A stretch of DNA of 64,000 bases from contig JAWPGT010000088.1 in assembly GCA_034638255.1 (NCBI GenBank), positions 21,201 through 85,200 on the forward strand, given 5' to 3'. The notes beneath the pieces were generated by a model. It searched no databases. It saw only the letters and a list, made by a program, of their open reading frames with translations, and had not been told where the DNA came from. Position 1 is the stretch's first letter, and every line of letters starts with the position of its first letter. Position numbers and translations under genes: made by a program. Source of the DNA: Coprinus comatus (Eukaryota; Basidiomycota; Agaricomycetes; Agaricales; Agaricaceae). This document shows, one piece after another, positions 34,225 through 43,826 of the stretch.

Positions 34225-35898
34225 ATGAATATTCTCGGAGAGCTCACCCCTCAAGCCAAGGCAGCGTACTTGCGTACATTACCAGCAATTCGTGAACGCT
34301 GTTCTAAAGTCTACGATCTTGCCACGAAAGGCAAACTTCAATATTTCGACTATCATCCCGGAAAGGAGGCGGATGTTGCTACATATTGTTTGAACATTAT
34401 TAAGGTAATTTTCTGTGTATAATGTAAGAGATCTACGATGTGGAACTGACTACGAGGCGATGTTTAGAGAGACTATAATTCCGATCCGGCTAACGCAAGT
34501 TTCCAAGTTCCGCTTTTTTCGCCTTGGATGTATCAGGTCTGATCATTATTCCGCTATCATAGATTCAACCACATGGTCGTTGGCGTCATCTAGATGCAGG
34601 TCTTGCTCGCGTTGAACCTTTGGCCGATAAATGGTCCTCTGATATCGATGTGAAGGAGAAAGCACGTCGCCTAGTGGATCTTTTCCTTGTCTCTGTTCTT
34701 CTTGATGCTGGTGCAGGAAATGAATGGAAGTATACTGAACCTGGGACAGGAAAGACGCTTGGTAGATCGGAAGGATTGGGAGTTGCAAGTATTCATATGT
34801 TCCAAGATGGATTCTTCTCTAGCGATCCGAACCAGCCATACCGTGTTGATGGTAAGTTATTCCAACATAATATAATCCTTCATTTTACTCATCAGTATGT
34901 CTCTAGCTGCTGGCTTGGCCAAGATAACTACTGAGCGCGTTGCGGCCGCTATGCAAGTAACCAAATCTAATCCAATGACCGGTCTGGAAGGCCGTACTTC
35001 TCTCCTATACAATCTCAGCAAGGCTCTTACTGCGAGCCCTATATTCTTTGGAGCCGAAGGCAGACCAGGAAATCTTGTTGGTGTGTGCACAACAACTCGC
35101 GACCTTTCACTTGCTTAATGTTTTACAATAGACTTCCTTGAATCGCAATCATTACCAACCTCTCCACGAACTGTACCCCTATCAGCCCTCTGGACAGCAC
35201 TTCTTGATGGGTTGAACCCAATCTGGCCTTCACGTCTTTCTCTTGGAGGTGTTTCATTGGGTGATGTCTGGCCTTGTCCTTCATTAGCTCAATCGACCAC
35301 GTCCTCGATTAACAACGAAGAAAATGACGAGATTCTCGTTCCATTCCACAAATTAACCCAGTGGCTTACTTACAGTCTTGTTGAAGTCTTCCAGAAGACC
35401 TTGGGATGGCAAATTGAAGGATTGGAAAACATGACTGGACTTCCTGAATATCGTAATGGTAAGTTCTTTTCACATATACTTTAATCCGTTTCTAGTTTTG
35501 AACTAATAACTAATTTGTGGTGTAGGTGGCCTTCTTGTAGATTTGGGTGTTTTAACGCTTAGGCCTAATGCTCTCCCAACCGATCCAAAGTCCGGATTAC
35601 CTACAGCAGTGCCATCTCATCCAGCTATTGTCGAATGGCGTGCTATGACAGTTATTGAACTGTAAGTGAATAGTTTACTTCTTTTTTCAGCCCTGCTCAC
35701 GTCTGTCTGCTTGCATTACCTAGGGACCGAATTGCGGATGCCATTAGATCCCAAATGGGACTTACCACTAATGATTTATCACTTGCTCAAGTTTTAGAGG
35801 CTGCTACGTGGAAAGGTGGAAGGGAAATTGCTAAGGAAAAGAGACCTGATACGTGTGGACCTCCTATTGAGATTGAAAGTGATGGAACTGTGTTTTAA
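34225..35898 (+). CDS. URC4: Uracil catabolism protein Urc4 (DUF1688); 5' part possibly broken
   Basis: Member of the DUF1688 family required for the URC pyrimidine-degradation pathway of fungi; biochemical role unproven. Well-formed exons: 34225-34404 (MNILGELTPQAKAAYLRTLPAIRERC...YFDYHPGKEADVATYCLNIIK), 34563-34851 (PHGRWRHLDAGLARVEPLADKW), 34907-35080, 35132-35458, 35526-35661 and 35724-35898, all in phase from 34563 onward. Between 34405 and 34562 the expected RD..GTDYEA-IQPHGRW is present, but reaching it needs a 24-nt intron (34405-34428), and the following junction gives GCG-ATT only with AT..AG or GT..AT borders. So either splicing is unusual or the gene carries lesions there. Confidence 0.8.
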
Positions 35899-36018
35899 AA
35901 CTTGTAGTAAATAATCAATTTGTATTCCAAATCTTCATATCACATTACTTTCTTTTGCGGATATCAGTTGTATTGTTGAGAACTAGAAAAGATTGCTATG
36001 AACATAAAAAGTTATGAG

Positions 36019-36090
36019 AAAAAATAAAATAAATATTGAGACCCGTAGGTCTACCACTCCGGAAAAGCGTGTCATCCTTGTGCAGGGGCC

Positions 36091-36121
<31 letters not shown>

Positions 36122-36145
36122 TTCGTATGTCACCCCGAAGGGGAC
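36019..36145 (-). ncRNA. U6 spliceosomal snRNA, copy 2
   Basis: Same 127-nt sequence as 27604-27730 read from the minus strand, including the 5' UUCG hairpin, ACAGAGA box, internal stem-loop, UACG 3' hairpin and T6 terminator. I found no base difference by eye. It points toward the first copy, so the two are convergent across 8.3 kb. Confidence 0.96.
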
Positions 36146-36206
36146 ATTAACAAAATGTAATGTTACGAATTGTACGTGACATCAAGTTACATTTGGTTCA
36201 TTTGAC
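36146..36206 (-). promoter_or_regulatory. Conserved 61-bp U6 upstream promoter region (copy 2)
   Basis: Inverse copy of 27543-27603 with one mismatch. Homology stops abruptly at the outer edge (after TTTGAC), where the right arm carries about 430 bp with no left-arm counterpart. Confidence 0.6.
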
Positions 36207-36639
36207 GGGGCGCCTATCAATATCTCTGTGCTTAAGTTCATAAAGAACCTCGACTGCAATTACAATCAGCTGTAACCTCAAGCATTTTAAACTTGAAGCT
36301 TTACCACTTCAAATGGTATGTCTTTGATTATTGGGACAATTGAAGAAAATAAAACAGAAAGAGAAAATAAACTTAAGATAAAGAAGAGAAATCAAGCCCT
36401 CTTTCAGACGTATTTTTTGGACCACACTGTACTGTATACAGTGGCGGATCAATCGATAAGTGAGAGCAAAAAGCAAAAAGCAAAAAAAAAATAATACCAA
36501 GCGGTACTAACCTCTCCTTGGTAATCTCAGGAACACTCATCGCAAGTGTAATAACTTTCCTCTAGTGCTAAGTGCAAGTCATAGAATCAGCATATACTCA
36601 ATTTTTATAAAGGGTTTCAAAGTATAATTACTCACTTGA

Positions 36640-36900
36640 ATCGTCACTTCTTACAATGACGGCCACCTCATAAAATGACTCCAAAGTCCAAATCCCCTTC
36701 CCCCAAGTTGGAAAAGAGAAATTCAGTCAAGTTAGAGTCTGTATCAAAGGTCTCTGAATTCTCTAATGGATCCAAGCTTGTAATGGTGATCGAAAAATCA
36801 TGGATTTTCTGGACTCTGCAGATCCATATTGCCGTAACGTCTATGCCAAGATTTTGGTAGGATGGTACTGCTGTAAGCATAGCCTGCTCCTCCTAATGCT
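36640..36900 (+). pseudogene. Right-arm copy of the small duplicated gene, frameshifted
   Basis: Matches the left-arm gene 27272-27540 from TCGTCACTTCTTACAA onward. The frame VKLESVSKVSEFSNGSKLVMV lines up with AELESVLKISNGSELAMV, then shifts. The rest (MDFLDSADPYCRNVYAKILVGW) is in another frame, aligned to VDFVGFTDPYYCNACAKFLEAW. An upstream in-frame stop (ACCTCATAA) also breaks it. Unless an unseen intron restores the frame, this copy is dead. Confidence 0.5.
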
Positions 36901-37187
36901 AAATGTATACAGAAACTTTGAAGCATCTGACAAAGTGTGGCGGAAACATATACGTTCTCACGTGATCGTACCGTTATCAGATCCTATGTTATCTCCCCGT
37001 TAAATCTTCTTTGTTATGATTCCCTTTGATTACCAAATATGTCGTCTAGTATAAAAAAGGCTTGTAACCCCGTTTTGTATTAGGCAGGCTTTTCTTAAAA
37101 TCCATTACATTGGACTGTTACATCTTGTGGCTTAAGAAACGTTTCGTGTGCACTCACAGTGATTCCTATCACCTGACACCACACAAA

Positions 37188-37742
37188 GTCAGACGCAAGG
37201 GGCTGGCAGCGGAGTTTTCCGGTAAAGTAGGGTTCCTTCAAAGGTGGGGGGTGGGTGAATACCCGAGGTCCTGGCTATTTCGCCAGGAAAGGAAAATTCG
37301 TAATGCTGGACTTCGAACACCTAATGTCGGCTACACGTGCGATTCCCAAAATACACTTGGGTCATGTAGTTTCAAATAACACTCCTCTTGCTCACTTTTC
37401 ACTATGTCTGAAACATAAATTTGGAGTTTTAGAACTTATAAAACACATCCTCTAGTGCAAAGCAGTCACAGGTCCGGAAAAAAAGAAATAGGTTAGAATC
37501 AACAGCAGAGGCGGGAGATCTATCTAAGAGAGTCAAACTGGCTGTTGTTTCTGAGGAATAGTGTAGGTAGTGTATGAATTTGTGTAAAACTACAGATAAT
37601 GTTGTGTTATCCGCGTCGCCATCACGAGTGTCCGGAGTCTAATTTCCTTTCTGGGTGAGGACCTCGGGTATTCACCCACCCCCCACCTTTGAAGGAACCC
37701 TACTTTACCGGAAAACTCCGCTGCCAGCCCCTTGGTCAGACA
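37188..37742. mobile_element. hAT-type MITE, 539 bp, with 77-bp inverted repeats
   Basis: Inverted repeats 37196-37272 and 37658-37734 are identical over 77 bp and start CAAGGGGCTGGCAGCGG. They are flanked by near-perfect 8-bp direct repeats GTCAGACG (37188-37195) and GTCAGACA (37735-37742), 7 of 8 matching. Ends beginning CA(A/G)GGG with 8-bp target duplications are typical of hAT elements. The interior is only about 385 bp and has no transposase, so it is non-autonomous. Perfect arm identity suggests recent activity or arm homogenisation. Confidence 0.85.
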
Positions 37743-38144
37743 CGTTTTCTTGTAGAAGAGGTCACGTGGACCTTAGCAAGACAGACGCCTCACACACACT
37801 ACCTCTTTCGCTCTTGCTTCGTCTTCGCTACATCTACGCGTACCCCTCCCAAATCCCAAAATTCAAAACCCACCCACCTCCCATCTAATCACCAGGTGCA
37901 TCTGAGGGTGAGCCTTCACGCTCATCCCTCGACGCACCGCCTGGAATCACCTATCCGACCATCCTATCTCTTGAGACTCGACGAAGGCTTAATTTTACTC
38001 TCCTATCCTCGAGAGGCGAGACGGGTTGGTCGGACAGGATCTACCTCACCCCCACACACAAGTGATTAGATAGACCTTTTATATATAAAATTAATTCCCT
38101 TTTTGCACTAATACAAAATAGATTACTTGACTCGACGAACAAGA
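37743..38144. other. Intergenic segment between MITE and duplication block
   Basis: No supported gene. The ORFs at 37655-38069 begin within the MITE terminal repeat and lack domains. Confidence 0.35.
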
Positions 38145-38510
38145 GATTCCGGGAGCGAACTCTTTGACGTCGGAGTCGGAACAGCGGCAACTATAAATAG
38201 TTGGATGTAGCTATAACTTATAGCTAGGGAAAGAACTTGTTCAAGAGTGATGACAAGCCTAGTGAAGGGCGAATTTTCTCAGTATTTATTTCTCTCTTTT
38301 CCTATGATTGTGACTGTTTATAATGCGATGGGTTCGTTCTCTTGTGAAGTGGCCAACATTTTGATTGCAACATACCCGATTCGAACCAACGGCCCCCAAT
38401 AAATTTACTATTAGAAAACATTTCCCACTTGACATATCTCTGTATATCAGACCAGGACCGGTGGTTCTTGATTCTTTACGATAGCGGAGCTTCCCTTATA
38501 TGCTGTTGAG
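38145..38510. repeat. Non-coding block of the inverted duplication, right arm
   Basis: 38145-38240 aligns inversely with 27121-27176 (GATTCC..GAGC, CTGACGTC.GA, GGATGTAG.TATAACT, GGAAAGAACTTG). 38250-38510 aligns inversely with 25650-25890. In this arm the two blocks are adjacent. In the left arm they are about 1.2 kb apart with the membrane-protein gene in between. Confidence 0.65.
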
Positions 38511-38854
38511 GCTGAGATAACGTGGGCTGGGCTCTACTTGCCTTATGTTTATGTTCCTACTAGCAGTGTTGTGGTATGCACGCCACTTTATTGTGACATT
38601 TGTCCACTGTAGAATACAGTGATATATCCATTCGCTACATCATTTAATCACTTCAAAATAGAAGAAAAAATAACAATTGTATTCAAATAGTCCAACTAGT
38701 ATTATTCAATATTAGTTAAGCAAGGAATAAGAGTTCAAATAAGTCGGAAAAAAATTCAAAGCAAGAAAATCAATATAACATCTGAATGATCTGTAAGTTA
38801 CCACCTATCATTTCTCCCAGCAAGCTTCTGTACTCTTGAAGCGGTGGAGAAACT
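38511..38854. other. Intergenic, AT-rich
   Basis: Downstream of the HET gene 1 stop. Nothing recognised. Confidence 0.35.
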
Positions 38855-41203
38855 CTAAAGGTCATTCAGCAAAGTCAGCACCTGCATCAATGAACTTGAT
38901 AACCACGACCAGCCCTTCCTTGATCCCTTCTTTCCAACCGGACCACCACTAACATAAACTGTTCCAGAGACTTCAGATTGTGCTACCACAAATGTAGGCA
39001 GATTCACCATTCCAACTTTTGCTGCAACACTAGTCTTCACAGCATCCGTGCCGTCATCCCGATCCAATAACATGCAGGTAATCCCACTTCCATGAACAGC
39101 GAGGATGGCCATATCATTAGGTGTAGCTGTAACAGCTGTCTTAACAAAAACACCAGTTTTCAGATCAAACAAAGTGGCAGCATATGGTCGAATCACTTCA
39201 TTTCTCCGAGCGGGCCCTTCGGGATGTGGTAAATCGAATTGTGGTAACATTTGATGAGGACCCCATTCATCGGCATCTGCATAGGTAGGATCTTTTGATT
39301 GAATGTAGCGGCAAACATCACCGCGAGGAACTTTATGATCTTCAATGGCAACCCATCCATCCTTGCGGACAAAAATTGTGCCAACAAAAAGTTGGAAAAT
39401 GGCAAAGACGATGGCGCCTCCGTACATGATGAAGATACCGGCAATGACCCCACGGGATCTACCCGTACCGCCTGAAATTATAAGAGTAAATAAACCAATG
39501 ATGAGAAGGGAGAGAAATGAAATATATGAAAACCACATCAGTGGTTTCATTTCGGTGTTGTTGAACAGTCCAGCAGAATCACGTTGAAGCATGTTTCCTA
39601 ACCCAAGGGCTTTAGGTCCAACAATGGATAAAGCAGGCTGTGCATCATGATACTTTGTTTTCTTTAGCCTGACAGGGATAGCAGTGACAAGTGGTTCCAA
39701 CCTTTCACATCCCTCCCTCGGTTCAATAGGCTTTCCCCACCAACGATACTCCTTTACATCGGGATCTGCGATCTTGCAAACGGCAGCCAAGAGAGCGGTG
39801 TTGTAATATCCCTGGTTCAACTCCAACAACCACGCTAAATCCGCCCATCCATCCTGCCCACGTAAATCCGACAATTGGGACCTGCGTGGTAAGAGACCGT
39901 TCAAAGCCTTTCCGAGGAGCCTGTGTTGATTGAATCCACCAGCTTCATCCCTTCTAATTGCTTCGACAACCAACGAATGGATCGCTGATTGCCAAGGAAC
40001 AGCACCAGAGTTCGTTGCATGTTGCATAATATTATACAAATGCCACTTCTTTTGTCTTGCTGCCCTAGCTTGCATATCCGCTCGAAATTCTTGACCAGGA
40101 AGGACCGTTATGAAACTTGAAATCCCACCATCAAGTGTTTCCGACCTGGTCATTTGTAAGACTTGTGAAGTATACAAGATCTCGGCAATGGTGAACAATC
40201 GATTGGCCCAGGGACATTTCATACCAGTGTGCCTGCAGTTAACGACATGGCAAAAGACGACAACGCGTTTGGCATTACGAAAAATATCTGCAAGATGTCC
40301 AACTTCCTTTTCCCTCGGCCCCTCAGCTTTCTTATCATCTGTGATGGAAGCATCATGGAGGCAATATTCATCCAACCAAATATACTCCAATCCATCCCCT
40401 TCCCCAGCCGTTTTCCGAGCCTTTGCGTATTCATCTAAAACGACCTGGCTGATCAACTGCCGATTTTCGTTACTGTAATCCCGTCCATTCATCTTTTTTT
40501 TCATCGGTTGTGGGCGGAGACTCCGGTCTTTGTCGTTTTGAAAAAGTACTTCCGCACTTTTCATGGCATAGCTCAACGCCGTATATCCCTTCAAATGTAT
40601 ATCCCTCTCTAATTCACGAGCTTTGCGAACGACCTCTTCCACTGACAAATCACTACCAGAATTCCCATTAATATTCCTTTGTTTGGGCTGGTACTGGACT
40701 TGTGTTTGCGAAACAATCCTATCACCTTCAAAAATGACTATGAGCAACCAAAGTGGTTTCTTGGCATTGACCGCGTATTCTCCAGTGTTTGATATCGGTT
40801 TCCTCAATAACGGCCTGAGTCCATCCTCATCTTCATCCTCGTCCTCATCATCACTACTGATCCACCGTTCATTCTCCTCTTGTGATTTTCTCCCAAAAGC
40901 TATGCTCCTCGGTGCTTCCGATAACACTACATCAGGGGTATTAGACCATTCTATACCCCACAGCAGCCTCTTCAACAATGTATTTTTCGAGGGCCCGACA
41001 GGAGGAACAGCCAACCAGAGTGGAGCAAGGACGACAGCACAGAATATTCGAAGGATATTCATTGTAAAATGCCACTCATTATTCGGATCCTTGGCTTTGA
41101 ACCAAAGAGGACCTTTTACTCCTGGTTCTTCCTGGACCAGCCGACCGGGCACAACATGTGTAGTGAAGAAATCCCAAGAATCACTCAGGCCAAGGGTGCT
41201 CAT
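38855..41203 (-). CDS. HET-domain transmembrane protein, paralogue 1
   Basis: Uninterrupted 782-codon ORF. One hydrophobic segment near residues 48-70 (ILRIFCAVVLAPLWLAVPP) precedes an acidic run (DDEDEDEDEDG). A HET-like domain follows: KGYTALSYAM near residue 206, then YIWLDEYCLHDASITDD, EVGHLADIFRNAKRVVVFCHV and CPWANRLFTIAEIL. HET domains mediate non-self recognition and cell death in fungi. After a conserved middle region, two more helices occur (FLSLLIIGLFTLIIS and VIAGIFIMYGGAIVFAIFQL), then a beta-rich tail (GTIFVRKDGWVAIEDHK...NEVIRPYAATLFD). About two-thirds identical to paralogue 2. Lack of introns in a 2.3-kb gene is notable here. Confidence 0.82.
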   Translation of the reverse strand: MSTLGLSDSWDFFTTHVVPGRLVQEEPGVKGPLWFKAKDPNNEWHFTMNILRIFCAVVLAPLWLAVPPVGPSKNTLLKRLLWGIEWSNTPDVVLSEAPRSIAFGRKSQEENERWISSDDEDEDEDEDGLRPLLRKPISNTGEYAVNAKKPLWLLIVIFEGDRIVSQTQVQYQPKQRNINGNSGSDLSVEEVVRKARELERDIHLKGYTALSYAMKSAEVLFQNDKDRSLRPQPMKKKMNGRDYSNENRQLISQVVLDEYAKARKTAGEGDGLEYIWLDEYCLHDASITDDKKAEGPREKEVGHLADIFRNAKRVVVFCHVVNCRHTGMKCPWANRLFTIAEILYTSQVLQMTRSETLDGGISSFITVLPGQEFRADMQARAARQKKWHLYNIMQHATNSGAVPWQSAIHSLVVEAIRRDEAGGFNQHRLLGKALNGLLPRRSQLSDLRGQDGWADLAWLLELNQGYYNTALLAAVCKIADPDVKEYRWWGKPIEPREGCERLEPLVTAIPVRLKKTKYHDAQPALSIVGPKALGLGNMLQRDSAGLFNNTEMKPLMWFSYISFLSLLIIGLFTLIISGGTGRSRGVIAGIFIMYGGAIVFAIFQLFVGTIFVRKDGWVAIEDHKVPRGDVCRYIQSKDPTYADADEWGPHQMLPQFDLPHPEGPARRNEVIRPYAATLFDLKTGVFVKTAVTATPNDMAILAVHGSGITCMLLDRDDGTDAVKTSVAAKVGMVNLPTFVVAQSEVSGTVYVSGGPVGKKGSRKGWSWLSSSLMQVLTLLNDL

Positions 41204-42374
41204 ATTTTTACTGGTACATGATTAAGAGTTAGATGAAGTTATGCGCGTATTTAAACTATTACTCACGGATTGTGCGACCGAGAAACAAATGAGATGGAAG
41301 GAAAAAAATGGCGAATATAGTTAGAGATTTAAATACGCCTTTAAACCTCCCATAGGGGTGATGCAGTTTTGATGAACCACGATATCAACCCAAGTTCACA
41401 GATATTTTAAGCAAAAAAAGGCTGTTTTACCATCTGATATGAGGAAAAGCCGGTGATTGTGTGGTGGACTGACGAGTTTGCTGACTGGAATCCGTCTTTG
41501 TACACATGTAAAGTGTGATAAAAGTGGCGATAGTAGTGAGGGAATGTCAATCATGAGCATTTAGGAGTGTAACAATCAATGAACATGGACTTGCTACCAT
41601 CGAAATCTTCACCTGCATATCCTTAATTGACAGATTAATGATGTGGTCGTGAGGTTGAATTTCTGAGTTCCCAGAAGTAATGAGCATGCTTTCTTTTTCA
41701 TATAAATTGATTACACGTTTGTCACAGACCTTGAACAGACCCGACTGGGGCATCTAAAAGGCTATTGCGCCAAGCGGTTAGCCTCTCCGGGTTAAACGTT
41801 AAACGGTGAAGATTCTAAGTAACAAAATTGCTTCCAGAGCGTCGTGTCATTCCCTGTCACTTGGAAAATTGTTGTCAAGAATTGAAGTTTGAAGCGTAGT
41901 AATACAACTTCAATGGGGAGGATTCCCTAGACCGCAAGTGATTCAAAGAACCAACGGACTTGGACAATGATTCGAAAAAATTTCTGCTAAAGTAATCATC
42001 CAGAGTGTCCGTCATGATAGCTTCTTGGAAGCTGTTGAACTTCAAAAATGGTTTTTTTGCATCAGGAACAAACGGTTTCCCAAAGGAAGTAATCATAAAA
42101 AGACTTATGTATATATGTCGCTTACAAAATAATGTTTCCTGTTTTGATAGATTACAAATGTATTAGTACGCTCAGGGTCATCATGATGGTCGATTCTCGG
42201 AAAGTCTGGGCTACCCAGAATTGACCAAGAACTAAGTACCTGCGCTGTTCAGTATTCAGAGGCCTGAACTTGAACGCCAGAGCACCAATGACTTTGAGAT
42301 CTAGTCAGATCTTCTCAAAGGCTGACTGCCGCAACTGACAGGATTCCAATATTCCAGACCTGTCAAGTTATATA
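41204..42374. other. Intergenic, nothing recognised
   Basis: Promoter side of HET gene 1, then about 1 kb with only short ORFs (41547-41753, 41875-42096, both minus), neither supported. Confidence 0.35.
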
Positions 42375-43675
42375 GATTGTAACAGGGGGCCGGATTCCGA
42401 GCAATCCCTGACGCATAGTCATTCGTGGGAATCGCCAAAAACAAAAGCAAAAGTACACTAGTCACATCATGTCACGGTCCCGAGCCATCGCCGATAATTA
42501 ACTGATAGCATAGAGTAGATGTAGATTATGTACTACGTACGTAGTAGACAGATATTGTACATACTATGTACTGGATGTAACAGCACACAATCTTAACCTT
42601 TTGTAATTTGTGTCCGAGTCAGTAATTGTTTTACCTCGCTGACGTTTTCCCCTCTGTAGTAGGTCATGGGTAAGTGCTCCTCTTTACTTGACACGTGCAT
42701 ATCAACAATCATTTGAAGAGGCATAGTCTTTCATAGCGAGGTAGTTGGAGGAAGTTATGATCATTGCACATTGTATGCATGGTGTGTTGGATGACCCAAG
42801 TGATAAATGGGAGCAGTTATTGGATCGGACAATAATAGAATTATTGTTTTTGTTTAAACCAACAGGAAACCAATCAATCCTTTCATTCTCATGTTGATGG
42901 AATGGGTACGAACGAAAGATAGATACAGTATTCCATTGAATCAAAATACCAGGACATGGTTTAGGTCCCCAAGGGCTTGTCACTAGCGCTGGCGCCGCAG
43001 AGCTGGACATGGCAGTAGTAACACCTATGGCATTCTGAAGTCGGAATCGACTAGTGTCCAACTTCAAAGGACCAGCCCTGCGACATTTGTCCCGATGAGT
43101 GTAAAGAATATTTGGATTGGCTTTTGCACCAAGTTTGATATTAGCGCCACAAATATCACACTGGATATAGTGGGTTTTCTTGACAAGTATGGATGTTAAC
43201 TGCATTGGAGGGCCAATACCAGTGAGAGAGTCGAGAGTAATAGTGATTGGGAGTGTAGAAGTCATTGAGAAGTTGTGTTTTTAATGTTTTCTGTCTTTGA
43301 GTTCTCACTTTTATAATATTCAGTATAGTAACACAGTATAGCCCACTATGTTTCTAAGACTATTGTTGCTGTATTTTCTGTCTTCAGGGCTCAGGCTATA
43401 CACCTACTTACTATAACTACTGAAAACCGTAGACTTATATTGGAGTTGTACCGTCGATCCGTAGATATTAAGTAGAAATTCATTCGATGCCAGTTGGATA
43501 CATACACAACAATATGTTTATCTAGATATTGACATCATATCTATCAGTGATCTTCCCACTGTAGTCTGTGACAAGAGACCCTGCTTTGGACAGTTTTTTT
43601 TTCTTCCATATATGGCGATTCTCACGAATGACTATGCGTCAGGGATTGCTCGGAATCCGCCCCCCTGGATTGTAA
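42375..43675. mobile_element. Non-autonomous hAT-like element carrying an ORF
   Basis: Element 42383-43667 (1,285 bp) has 54-bp terminal inverted repeats (42383-42436 and 43614-43667; 52 of 54 match) starting CAGGGGGCCGGATTCCGAGC. It is flanked by a perfect 8-bp direct repeat GATTGTAA (42375-42382 and 43668-43675). CAGGG ends with an 8-bp target duplication indicate the hAT superfamily. The only substantial ORF inside is the 187-codon one at 42702-43265, which is not a transposase. Confidence 0.88.
42702..43265 (-). CDS. Agaricomycete-type C2HC-like protein fragment, element cargo
   Basis: 187 codons. CDICGANIKLGAKANPNILYTHRDKC suggests a C-x2-C...H-x4-C zinc-binding unit. The section CPGILIQW...IFRSYPFHQHENERIDWFPVGL...IIVRSNNCSHL...CIQCA matches the N-terminal signature of large Agaricomycete proteins of unknown function that I recall as abundant in these genomes. 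Those proteins are far longer, so this looks truncated. It lies wholly inside the hAT-like element. The family link is from memory of pattern, not a search. Confidence 0.5.
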   Translation of the reverse strand: MTSTLPITITLDSLTGIGPPMQLTSILVKKTHYIQCDICGANIKLGAKANPNILYTHRDKCRRAGPLKLDTSRFRLQNAIGVTTAMSSSAAPALVTSPWGPKPCPGILIQWNTVSIFRSYPFHQHENERIDWFPVGLNKNNNSIIVRSNNCSHLSLGSSNTPCIQCAMIITSSNYLAMKDYASSNDC

Positions 43676-43826
43676 CTTGTATTCAATGACGACTCACCGA
43701 GCAGCCCATTCTAGCCGCACAATGAAGATAGGGTCGATGTCTCGAAAATGGCAATAGTCAAGACATGGTGTCTGATTGCTTGCCCTCAACGCTATGGTGT
43801 TCAATTACCTGCCTTCGACGCGTCGA

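Noticed and set aside
37655..38069. Proline/threonine-rich ORFs downstream of the MITE
   Set aside because: They begin inside the MITE terminal repeat and overlap each other in different frames without domain or splice support.
40623..41225. 200-codon ORF antisense to HET paralogue 1
   Set aside because: It lies wholly opposite a conserved long coding region with paralogue support.
42375..43675. Retrotransposon origin for the 1.3-kb insertion
   Set aside because: Terminal repeats are inverted, not direct, and the 8-bp duplication plus CAGGG ends fit a DNA transposon. No reverse transcriptase or integrase was seen anywhere in the window.
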